8,252 bases of DNA from JBJXHB01 sp046160725 (lineage in GTDB: Bacteria > Pseudomonadota > Gammaproteobacteria > Burkholderiales > Burkholderiaceae_C), in the NCBI GenBank assembly GCA_046160725.1, contig JBJXHB010000405.1:1-8252 (forward strand), read 5' to 3'. This document shows, piece after piece, positions 1 through 6,114 of this stretch. Position 1 is the first letter of the stretch. Every line of letters begins with the position of its first letter. The notes under the pieces were generated by a model. The model worked only from the letters and a program-made list of their open reading frames with translations. It made no database searches and was not told the DNA's origin. The position numbers were made by a program, and so were the translations under genes.

Positions 1-627
1 CGTCTCCTCGAAGCCGGTCTGGCGCATGCCCAGCGGGCCGAACAAGCGGCGCTGCAGCACCTCCGCCAGGCGCACGCCCTCCAGGCGCTCGACCATGCAG
101 CCCAGCACGTCGGTTGAATAGCCGTAGCGGAAGGCGGTACCCGGCGCTGCCGCCAGCGGCAGCTGCGCCAGGCGGGCCAGCAGCGCCGCGCTGTCCAGGC
201 CGGCGCTGCCCGGCGCAAGCCCGGCCGCCAGCCAGGCCGCGCGCACGGCAGCGTCGGCAATCTCGTAGGGATAGGCCAGGCCCGAGGTGTGGCGCATCAG
301 GTCGCGCACCGTCGGCGCGCGCGGCGGCGGCTGACCGTCGGGCATGCGCAGGGCCGTCAGGGCCGGCAGGTAGGCGTGCACCGGTGCGTCGATGTCCAGC
401 CGGCCCTCGTCGGCCAGCATCAGTGCGGCCAGCGTCACCATCGGCTTGGTCAGCGACGCGATGCGGAACCGGACGCCGTCGTGCATCGGCGCGGCATCGT
501 CAGGCCGGATCACGCCAGCGGCGTGGCGCGCCAGGACGCGCCCGCTCGCCTCGACATGGGCCAGCGCGCCGGGGCAATGGCTCTCGGCGATCTGGTGCTG
601 CAGCAACTGGGCGATGGCGTCGGTCAT
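1..627 (-). CDS. Serine hydrolase, beta-lactamase/class C esterase family (3' end cut by window edge)
   Basis: The reading frame starts at the ATG whose complement is 625-627 and stays open to base 1, giving 209 residues without a stop, so the C-terminus is missing. The family signature S-x-x-K is present as SLTK (S58, K61), the acylating serine and its general base. A second motif, FRYGYSTDVLG at 166-176, matches the tyrosine motif of EstB-like esterases; Y168 is the likely catalytic tyrosine. RHTSGL at 112-117 is another typical family block. The third motif (H/W-x-G) would lie beyond the window. There is no obvious signal peptide at this start, which favours a cytoplasmic esterase or amide hydrolase over a periplasmic beta-lactamase. 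The substrate cannot be read from the sequence. It is divergent from a dehydrogenase gene. No clear Shine-Dalgarno precedes the start. Confidence 0.88.
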   Translation of the reverse strand, partial: MTDAIAQLLQHQIAESHCPGALAHVEASGRVLARHAAGVIRPDDAAPMHDGVRFRIASLTKPMVTLAALMLADEGRLDIDAPVHAYLPALTALRMPDGQPPPRAPTVRDLMRHTSGLAYPYEIADAAVRAAWLAAGLAPGSAGLDSAALLARLAQLPLAAAPGTAFRYGYSTDVLGCMVERLEGVRLAEVLQRRLFGPLGMRQTGFEET

Positions 628-719
628 GGCGGTGACGGTACCGCAGCCGACTGGGACACCCGGGCAGGCGCGCCGCCGACAATGGCCGCCCGTCCATCCC
701 GTGGAACAGCGGCGCGACC
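628..719. promoter_or_regulatory. Divergent intergenic region between serine hydrolase and SDR genes
   Basis: These 92 bp separate two diverging start codons, so at least one promoter for each side is expected here or nearby. I see only weak matches: GACAAT at 678-683 resembles a -10 box, but the best upstream -35-like hexamer (GGGACA, 653-658) is 19 bp away. An 8-bp palindrome CGGTACCG sits at 636-643, too short to call an operator. The role is inferred from layout only. Confidence 0.35.
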
Positions 720-1481
720 ATGACACATGACTTCAAGAACCAGGCGGTCCTGATCACCGGTGCCGGCGGCGGCATCGGCCGCGCCACAGCGCTGGCCTTT
801 GCCCGGGCCGGCGCCCGCCTGATGCTGGCCGACATCGGCACGGGCGGCGGCGAAGACACCGCTGCGCTGGCGCGGGCTGCGGGTGCCGAGGTGCACTTCC
901 GCACCGTGGACGTCACCCGCGAGGCCGACGTGGCGGCCATGGTCCAGGCCACGGTGGCCACGTACGGCCGCCTGGATTGCGCCTTCAACAACGCCGGCAT
1001 CGAAATCGAGAGCGGCCGCATCACCGACTGCGACGAGTCCACCTTCGACCGGCTGATGGCCGTCAACGTCAAGGGCGTGTGGCTGTGCCTGAAGCACGAG
1101 CTGCGGCAGATGGAGCAGCAGGGCGCCGGCGCGGTCGTCAACACCGCGTCCGTCGCCGGGCTGGTCGGCGCGCCGGGGCTGGCCACCTATGCCGCCACCA
1201 AGCATGCGGTGGTCGGCCTGACGCGGTCCACCGCGGCGGGGTTTGCGCGGCAGGGCATCCGCATCAACGCGGTTTGCCCGGGCGTGATCCGCACCCCGAT
1301 GTATCAGCGCTGGGTCGATGCCGACCCGGCCGCCGCGCCGCGGGTGGCGGCGCTGCATCCGGCCGGCCGCATCGGCGAGGCCGACGAGGTGGCGCAGGTG
1401 GTGCTGTGGCTGTGCTCGCCGGGCGCGTCCTTTGTCACCGGCCTGGCCCATGCCGTCGACGGCGGCATGACCGCCGTCTAG
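720..1481 (+). CDS. Short-chain dehydrogenase/reductase (classical SDR)
   Basis: The 253-residue protein is the usual length for a classical SDR. It is a cytoplasmic NAD(P)(H)-dependent oxidoreductase acting on an alcohol or carbonyl substrate. The Rossmann cofactor motif TGAGGGIG is at 13-20. D38 follows the second beta strand, which in this family favours NAD(H) over NADP(H). NNAG is at 90-93. The catalytic tetrad is complete: N116, S144, Y157 and K161 (Y-A-A-T-K). PG at 187-188 and the C-terminal V-T-G...D-G-G block are also typical. The ATG at 720 was chosen because it gives the standard N-terminus; the GGA at 703-705 is a poor and distant ribosome binding site. A dienelactone-hydrolase-like gene follows 50 bp downstream on the same strand, so the two may be cotranscribed. 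Related sequences are often labelled glucose 1-dehydrogenase or 3-oxoacyl-ACP reductase-like, but the substrate is not determinable here. Confidence 0.93.
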   Translation: MTHDFKNQAVLITGAGGGIGRATALAFARAGARLMLADIGTGGGEDTAALARAAGAEVHFRTVDVTREADVAAMVQATVATYGRLDCAFNNAGIEIESGRITDCDESTFDRLMAVNVKGVWLCLKHELRQMEQQGAGAVVNTASVAGLVGAPGLATYAATKHAVVGLTRSTAAGFARQGIRINAVCPGVIRTPMYQRWVDADPAAAPRVAALHPAGRIGEADEVAQVVLWLCSPGASFVTGLAHAVDGGMTAV

Positions 1482-1521
1482 GTCGTCGTCGTCCCCTGCA
1501 CCGCCCCGTCGTCCGCACACC

Positions 1522-1525
1522 GGAG
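1522..1525 (+). promoter_or_regulatory. Ribosome binding site of the dienelactone hydrolase-like gene
   Basis: GGAG lies 6 nt before the ATG at 1532. It decides the start: the frame is open a long way upstream into the SDR gene, but only this ATG has a Shine-Dalgarno and gives a family-like N-terminus. Confidence 0.65.
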
Positions 1526-1531
1526 CCCCGC

Positions 1532-2266
1532 ATGATCGAGCATCACATCGACATCCCCACCGCCGACGGCGCGATGAACAGCTTTGTCGTCCATCCGGAC
1601 GAGGGCGGCCCCTTCCCGGTGGTGCTGTTCTACATGGACGCGCCGGGCAAGCGCGAGGAGCTGCACGACATGGCGCGCCGCATCGCGGCCGTCGGCTACT
1701 GCGTCGTGCTGCCCAACCTGTACTACCGCCGCACGCGCGACTTCTGGCTGCAGGAGCGCACCGAGGACAACCTGAAGGTGATGTTCGCCCACATGGACTC
1801 GCTGACCCGCGCCACCGTGCTGTGCGACACGCAGGCGATGCTGGACCATGTCGACCAGCTGCCCGCTGCCGACGCCCGCCGCATCGGCGCGGTCGGCTAC
1901 TGCATGAGCGGGCCTTTCGTGGTCTGGGCCGCCACCGGCTTCCCCGACCGGCTGGCCTGCATCGCCGGCATCCACAGCGCGCGCATGGTGACGCCGCAGC
2001 CGGACTCACCGCATCTGATGGTGCGGCAACTGGGCTGCGACAGCTATTTCGGATGCGCCGAGAACGACGTCTGGGCAAGCAAGGCCGACATGGCCCAGCT
2101 GGAGGCCGGCCTGCATGCCGCGCCAGGCCCGTGGCGGCTGGAGTGGTATCCGGGCACCGAGCACGGCTTCGTCTTCCCCAAACGGGCGATCTACGACAAG
2201 CCGGCGGCCGAGCAACATTGGCAGCGGCTGTTCGCGCAGTGGCAGCGGTGTCTCCGGGTCGGGTAG
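1532..2266 (+). CDS. Dienelactone hydrolase family protein (alpha/beta hydrolase)
   Basis: The 244-residue protein is the usual length for dienelactone hydrolase-like enzymes, cytoplasmic alpha/beta hydrolases that use a cysteine nucleophile to open lactones or cleave esters. The triad is readable: C124 in the nucleophile elbow GYCMSG (122-127), D179 in AEND (176-179) and H211 in TEHGF (209-213). The elbow has S at position 126 where many members have G, giving C-M-S-G instead of C-x-G-G. The block YMDAPG at 34-39 occupies the place where the classical Pseudomonas enzyme carries its regulatory glutamate, so substrate range may differ from true carboxymethylenebutenolidase. The start is set by GGAG at 1522-1525. 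It sits 50 bp after the SDR gene and probably shares its transcript. Assignment to the family is firm; a role in chloroaromatic degradation is not supported by any neighbour. Confidence 0.9.
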   Translation: MIEHHIDIPTADGAMNSFVVHPDEGGPFPVVLFYMDAPGKREELHDMARRIAAVGYCVVLPNLYYRRTRDFWLQERTEDNLKVMFAHMDSLTRATVLCDTQAMLDHVDQLPAADARRIGAVGYCMSGPFVVWAATGFPDRLACIAGIHSARMVTPQPDSPHLMVRQLGCDSYFGCAENDVWASKADMAQLEAGLHAAPGPWRLEWYPGTEHGFVFPKRAIYDKPAAEQHWQRLFAQWQRCLRVG

Positions 2267-2343
2267 GCCGTTGGCTCGCAGGTCGGTGACGTGCGCCGCT
2301 TTCAACGTTGGGCTGACGCCATCCTGCTGCACGGAGTGCGGGT

Positions 2344-2420
2344 TGGTAGGCCGTGTTGGACTTGAACCAACGACCAAAGGATTATGAGTCCTCTGCTCTA
2401 ACCAGCTGAGCTAACGGCCC
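2344..2420 (-). tRNA. tRNA with CAU anticodon, probably tRNA-Ile2 (otherwise tRNA-Met)
   Basis: Read on the minus strand, 77 nt fold as a full cloverleaf ending in an encoded CCA (2344-2346). The acceptor stem GGGCCGT pairs with ACGGCCT (G-U at the first pair). The D stem is GCTC/GAGC, the anticodon stem GAGGA/TCCTT with loop CTCATAA, and the T stem GTTGG/CCAAC is perfect. The anticodon is CAU. The D arm, variable loop (TGGTC) and T loop (TTCAAGT) resemble E. coli tRNA-Ile2 more than elongator tRNA-Met. The acceptor stem carries C4-G69 and C5-G68, known determinants for the lysidine synthetase TilS. It would then decode AUA after C34 is converted to lysidine. Automated tools often label such genes tRNA-Met. 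It lies 39 nt downstream of hrcA on the same strand. The fold is certain; the amino-acid identity is less so. Confidence 0.95.
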
Positions 2421-2431
2421 GTGTCACGAAG

Positions 2432-2460
2432 GCCGCGGATTGTAGGGACGGGGCCGCGGC
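2432..2460 (-). other. Short inverted repeat between hrcA stop and tRNA gene
   Basis: A 7-bp perfect stem (GCCGCGG at 2432-2438 with CCGCGGC at 2454-2460) encloses 15 nt. On the minus strand it begins on the last base of the hrcA stop codon. No T-run follows, so it is not a standard intrinsic terminator; in such GC-rich DNA it may be chance. If real, it could mark the 3' end of hrcA mRNA or a processing site before the tRNA. Confidence 0.25.
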
Positions 2461-3488
2461 TACTTGACAGACAACGCGTTGCCGACCAGGCGCGCCGTGA
2501 TGTCGACGATCTGCACCATGCGCTCGTAGGGCATGCGCGTCGGGCCGATGACGCCCAGGGTGCCGACGATGCGGCCATCGACCTCATAGGGCGCGGACAC
2601 GACGCTCAGCTCCTGGTAGGGCACGAAGCCGCTCTCGCCGCCGATGTAGATGCGCACGCCCTCGGCACGGCTGGAGCTGTCCAGCAGCCGCATCAGCTGG
2701 GTCTTCTGCTCGAACAGGTCGAACAGCTTGCGCAGCGAGCCCATGTCGTGGCCGAAGTCCTGGACCTGCAGCAGGTTGCGCTCGCCAGAGACGACCACCT
2801 GGGACGCGTCGTCGTGCAGCGCGTCGGTGCCCATCTGCACCGCGGCCTGCATCAGCTGCGCGATCTCGCTGCGCAGGGCGTCGACCTCGGTCAGCAGCCG
2901 CTCGCGCACCTCGTCCAGCGCCATGCCGGCGTAGTGGGCGTTGACATAGTTGGTCGCCTCCTGCAGCTGCGACGGCGAGAGGTCGTTGGGCGTGAACAGC
3001 ACCCGGTTCTGGACATCGCCCTCGGGCGACACCAGGATCAGCAGCACGCGGCGCTCGCCAAGACGCAGGAACTCGATGTGCCGGAAGGCGCTGGCGCGCT
3101 TCGGCGCGGTAATCACGCCGACGAAGTGCGACAGGCTGGACAGCAGGTTCGCGGCCTGCGCGATCACGCGTTGGGGTTGGTCGGGCTGCAGCTGCTCGCG
3201 GGCGGCGGCCATGTCCGGCGCGGTACCGGCCAAGTCGCGCGGCTGCGCCGTCAGCATGGTGTCGACGAACAGGCGGTAACCCCGCGCCGTCGGAACACGG
3301 CCGGCCGAAGTGTGCGGGCTGGCGATCAGGCCGAGCTCCTCCAGGTCCGCCATCACGTTGCGGATGGTGGCCGGGGACAGCTCCAGCCCCGAGGCGCGCG
3401 ACAAGGTGCGCGAACCCACGGGCTGACCGTCTGCGATGTAGCGTTCCACCAGCGCCTTGAGCAGCGCGCGGGCTCGGTCGTCGAGCAT
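2460..3488 (-). CDS. hrcA: Heat-inducible transcription repressor HrcA
   Basis: The 342-residue protein has the normal length of HrcA, the repressor that binds CIRCE operators in front of chaperone genes (groESL, dnaK) and needs GroEL to stay active. The N-terminal winged-helix domain covers about residues 1-75, with the conserved blocks GQPVGSRTLS (21-30), SPATIRNVMADLEELGL (38-54) and HTSAGR (59-64). The rest is the HrcA dimerisation and inserted domain; the segment around IYIGGES is typical. The start MLDDRARALLK matches the usual betaproteobacterial N-terminus. No Shine-Dalgarno stands before it. A TAGAAT -10-like hexamer lies just 9 nt before the ATG, so a very short leader is possible. 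It diverges from nadK and is followed by a tRNA gene on the same strand. I see no CIRCE element (TTAGCACTC-N9-GAGTGCTAA) in the window, so there is no sign of autoregulation through one. Confidence 0.97.
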   Translation of the reverse strand: MLDDRARALLKALVERYIADGQPVGSRTLSRASGLELSPATIRNVMADLEELGLIASPHTSAGRVPTARGYRLFVDTMLTAQPRDLAGTAPDMAAAREQLQPDQPQRVIAQAANLLSSLSHFVGVITAPKRASAFRHIEFLRLGERRVLLILVSPEGDVQNRVLFTPNDLSPSQLQEATNYVNAHYAGMALDEVRERLLTEVDALRSEIAQLMQAAVQMGTDALHDDASQVVVSGERNLLQVQDFGHDMGSLRKLFDLFEQKTQLMRLLDSSSRAEGVRIYIGGESGFVPYQELSVVSAPYEVDGRIVGTLGVIGPTRMPYERMVQIVDITARLVGNALSVK

Positions 3489-3548
3489 GGTGGGCCGATT
3501 CTATGGAGCCCTCGATCCGCCGGCGCCGTGCAAAACCCCTGTGGTCAA
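3489..3548. promoter_or_regulatory. Divergent hrcA/nadK intergenic region
   Basis: Only 60 bp separate the two start codons, so both promoters must lie here or overlap the coding sequences. On the minus strand, TAGAAT (5/6 match to the -10 consensus) occupies 3498-3503, 9 nt before the hrcA ATG, but no good -35 box is spaced 17 bp from it. A TTGACC hexamer lies at 3543-3548 on the minus strand, too far upstream to pair with it. I find no CIRCE operator and no clear sigma-32 promoter. The regulatory assignment rests on position. Confidence 0.4.
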
Positions 3549-4433
3549 ATGAAACGCATGGGTGGGCGATTCCGGCACGCAGCGCTGGTGGGCAAGCACC
3601 AGGCAGAGGGCATCCGGCCGATGCTGGAGGACATTGCCCGTTTCCTGGTCGACCAGGGGCTGGAGGTCTCTCTGGAGGCCGCCACCGCCCAGTCCAGCGG
3701 CATCGACGACCATGGCGCGCTGACGCCGGCGCAGATCGGCACCCAGTGCGACCTGGCGGTGGTGGTCGGCGGCGACGGCACCATGCTGGGCATCGCGCGC
3801 GAGCTGGCCCGCTACGACGTGCCGCTGATCGGCATCAACCAGGGCCGCCTGGGCTTCATCACCGATATCCGGCTCGACCAGTACCGCGACGCGCTCGGCC
3901 CGATGGTGGCGGGCCAGTTCTGCGAGGAGCGTCGGGCCATGCTCAGCGGCGGCGTCTGGCGCGACGGGCGCTGCATTTTCGACGGCCTGTCGATGAACGA
4001 CGTGGTGGTCAGCCGCGGTGCCACGGCCAGCATGGTCGAGCTGCGGATCGATGTCGACGGTGACTTCGTCGCCAACATCCGCGCCGATGGTCTGATCGTC
4101 GCCTCGCCGACCGGCTCCACGGCCTATGCCCTGTCGGCCGGCGGGCCGATCCTGCATCCCGGCATGGGCGGCATCGTGCTGGTGCCGATCGCGTCGCACA
4201 CCCTGTCGAACCGGCCGATCGTGCTGCCCGACTCGGTGCAGCTGAGCATCACCATCGTGGCCGCCCGCGACGCGTCCGCCAATTTCGACATGCAGGGCCT
4301 GGCCAGCCTGTTGCACGGCGACCAGGTCCGAGTGCAGCGCAGCCCGCACCAGGTGCGCTTCCTGCACCCGCAGGGCTTCTCCTACTACGCCACGCTGCGG
4401 CGCAAGCTTCGCTGGTACGAGGGCGTGGTCTGA
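3549..4433 (+). CDS. nadK: NAD kinase
   Basis: NAD kinase phosphorylates NAD to NADP in the cytoplasm using ATP (or polyphosphate in some members). From the ATG at 3549 the protein is 294 residues, normal for proteobacterial NadK. The diagnostic GGDGT motif is at 74-78, with D76 as the catalytic aspartate. NQGRLGF is at 97-103, the substrate-binding ND pair at 150-151, and the second glycine-rich block SPTGSTAY...GGP at 187-200. HTLSNRP at 217-223 is also typical, though the residue before it is S rather than the usual P. The start is uncertain: no Shine-Dalgarno is visible, an in-frame GTG lies at 3528 and another ATG at 3558. Family N-termini begin shortly before the (V/A)ALVGK block, which favours 3549 or 3558. 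It is the first gene of a probable operon with recN 19 nt downstream, and it diverges from hrcA. Confidence 0.95.
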   Translation: MKRMGGRFRHAALVGKHQAEGIRPMLEDIARFLVDQGLEVSLEAATAQSSGIDDHGALTPAQIGTQCDLAVVVGGDGTMLGIARELARYDVPLIGINQGRLGFITDIRLDQYRDALGPMVAGQFCEERRAMLSGGVWRDGRCIFDGLSMNDVVVSRGATASMVELRIDVDGDFVANIRADGLIVASPTGSTAYALSAGGPILHPGMGGIVLVPIASHTLSNRPIVLPDSVQLSITIVAARDASANFDMQGLASLLHGDQVRVQRSPHQVRFLHPQGFSYYATLRRKLRWYEGVV

Positions 4434-4452
4434 CCGGCCGCAGGCGTCACCC

Positions 4453-6114
4453 ATGCTGCACCGTCTGACCCTGCGCGACTTCGTGCTGGTGCGCGAGCTG
4501 GCCCTGGACCTGCACGCCGGCTTCACCGTGCTGACCGGCGAGACCGGTGCGGGCAAGTCCATCCTGGTGGACGCGCTGCAGTTGGCGCTGGGCGCGCGTG
4601 GCGACGCCGGTGTCCTGCGCGAGGGTGCCCAACGCGCCGAAATCAGCGCCGAGTTCGACAGTCCGCCCGCCCTGCGCGGCTGGCTGGACGATGCCGGCTT
4701 TGCCGACGACGGGCATCTGCTGCTGCGCCGCGTGATCGACGCCCAGGGTCGCAGCCGCGCCTGGATCAACGGCAGCCCAGCCACCATCGCCCAGCTGCGC
4801 GAGGCCGGCGAGGCGCTGGTCGAGATCCATGGCCAGCACGCCTGGCAGGGCCTGACCCGGCCCGAGGTGGTGCGCGGCCTGGTGGATGAGCGCGCGGGCG
4901 TCGATGCCAGTGCCCTGGCCCAGGCCTGGCGCGATCTGCAGTCGGCCCAGGCCGGCTTGGCCCGGGCCGTTGAACGCGGCGATGAGCAGGCCCGCGAGCG
5001 CGAGCGGCTGGCCTGGCAGGTCGGCGAGCTGGACAAGCTGGCGCCGGGCGAAGGCGAGTGGGCCGAGCTGACCGCCGAGCACACCCGGCTGGCGCACGGG
5101 CAGGCCCTGCTTGATGCCGCCCGCACGGCACTGGACGCGGTGGCCGAGGCCGAGCCCAGTGCCCAGGCGCTGGCCGATCAGGCCGTGGACGCGCTGTCGC
5201 AGGTGAGCGGCCACGATGCCCGGCTGGCACCGGTGGTCGAGGTGCTGCAGGCCGCCGTGGCGCAGCTGCAGGACGCCGCACACAGCCTGGGGGCCTACCT
5301 CGGACGCACCGAGCTGGACCCGCAACGGCTGGCCGAGCTGGACCAGCGCATCGCGGCGTGGCACGGCCTGGCCCGGCGCTGGCGTTGCGCACCGCAGGCA
5401 TTGCCGGCGCAGCTGGCCCAGTGGCGCAGCGAGCTGCAGGCCCTGGAGGCCGGCGCCGAACAGGCGCGGTGGGAGCAGGCGGTCCAGGCCGCCCGCAGCC
5501 GCTGGACGGCGCTGGCGGCCGAGGCCACGCGCTTGCGGCAGCAGGCCGCCGGCCCGCTGGCCCAGGCCGTGACACAGGCCATGCAGGGCCTGGGCATGGC
5601 CGGCGGCCAGTTCGAGGTCGCCTTCCTGCCGCAGGCCCAGCCCCAGGCCTTCGGCGCCGAGAGCCTGGAGTTCCGTGTCGCATCGCACCCGGGGGCCACG
5701 CCCAAAGCCGTGGCCAAGGTGGCGTCCGGCGGCGAGCTGTCGCGCTTGGCGCTGGCGATCGCGGTCACCTTGCGCCAGCGCGGCGGCGCTGCGACCTTGA
5801 TCTTCGACGAGATCGATGCCGGCATCGGCGGCGCCGTGGCCGATGCCGTGGGCGGCCAGATGCATGCGCTGGGGCGGCATGTCCAGGTGCTGGCGGTGAC
5901 CCACCTGGCCCAGGTGGCCTCGCAGGCGGACCACCATGTCATGGTGAGCAAGCGCAGTGCCGACGGCCAGACCCAGAGTGAGGTCCGCCCGGTCGCCGGC
6001 GAGCCGCGCGTGGCCGAGATCGCCCGCATGCTCGGCGGCGCACGCGAGCCCGGCACCAGCCTGGCCCATGCCCAGGCGCTGCTGCGCAACGGTGAGGCCG
6101 CGGCCCGTGGCTGA
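4453..6114 (+). CDS. recN: DNA repair protein RecN
   Basis: RecN is an SMC-like ATPase that acts early in recombinational repair of double-strand breaks, holding or aligning DNA ends near RecA. The 553-residue length is standard. Walker A is GETGAGKS at 29-36. A conserved block EIHGQHA is at 124-130. A central region of about 150-375, rich in Ala, Glu, Gln, Leu and Arg, forms the antiparallel coiled coil. The ABC signature SGGELSR is at 425-431, Walker B TLIFDEID at 448-455, and the H-loop region VTHLAQVA at 482-489. The ATG at 4453 gives the typical start (xLxxLxLRDFVLV). The gene follows nadK by 19 nt and its last 8 nt overlap rapZ. In many bacteria recN is under LexA control, but I see no CTGT-N8-ACAG box in front of recN or nadK, so SOS control through a nearby box is not evident. 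Confidence 0.97.
   Translation: MLHRLTLRDFVLVRELALDLHAGFTVLTGETGAGKSILVDALQLALGARGDAGVLREGAQRAEISAEFDSPPALRGWLDDAGFADDGHLLLRRVIDAQGRSRAWINGSPATIAQLREAGEALVEIHGQHAWQGLTRPEVVRGLVDERAGVDASALAQAWRDLQSAQAGLARAVERGDEQARERERLAWQVGELDKLAPGEGEWAELTAEHTRLAHGQALLDAARTALDAVAEAEPSAQALADQAVDALSQVSGHDARLAPVVEVLQAAVAQLQDAAHSLGAYLGRTELDPQRLAELDQRIAAWHGLARRWRCAPQALPAQLAQWRSELQALEAGAEQARWEQAVQAARSRWTALAAEATRLRQQAAGPLAQAVTQAMQGLGMAGGQFEVAFLPQAQPQAFGAESLEFRVASHPGATPKAVAKVASGGELSRLALAIAVTLRQRGGAATLIFDEIDAGIGGAVADAVGGQMHALGRHVQVLAVTHLAQVASQADHHVMVSKRSADGQTQSEVRPVAGEPRVAEIARMLGGAREPGTSLAHAQALLRNGEAAARG
6091..6097 (+). promoter_or_regulatory. rapZ ribosome binding site inside the 3' end of recN
   Basis: GGTGAGG lies 9 nt before the GTG at 6107. 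It decides the rapZ start: the frame is open further upstream, but this GTG is the only candidate with a good Shine-Dalgarno and it gives the expected distance to the Walker A motif. Confidence 0.65.

Noticed and set aside
1482..1490. GTCGTCGTC triplet run after the SDR stop.
   Set aside because: Three copies only; expected by chance in this composition.
977..1531. The dienelactone hydrolase frame is open far into the SDR gene, as if the two were a fusion.
   Set aside because: The SDR is complete with its own stop at 1481 in another frame, and GGAG plus ATG at 1522-1534 give a normal hydrolase start.
1691..1903. The 12-nt string GTCGGCTACTGC occurs twice, encoding V-G-Y-C both times in the dienelactone hydrolase-like gene.
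   Set aside because: Only the second copy is the nucleophile elbow; the flanks do not match and the shared bases follow from codon bias. No duplication.
2006..2377. Open frame on the minus strand starting within the tRNA gene.
   Set aside because: Its start is formed by tRNA sequence and the rest is antisense to the hydrolase; such frames are common false calls next to tRNA genes.
2421..3548. The nadK reading frame stays open about 1.1 kb upstream, antisense to all of hrcA, suggesting a much longer protein.
   Set aside because: The upstream part is low-complexity (His, Gln, Arg, Ala-rich) and lies opposite a clearly real gene; NadK homologues start near 3549. Stop codons are rare in off-frames of such GC-rich DNA.
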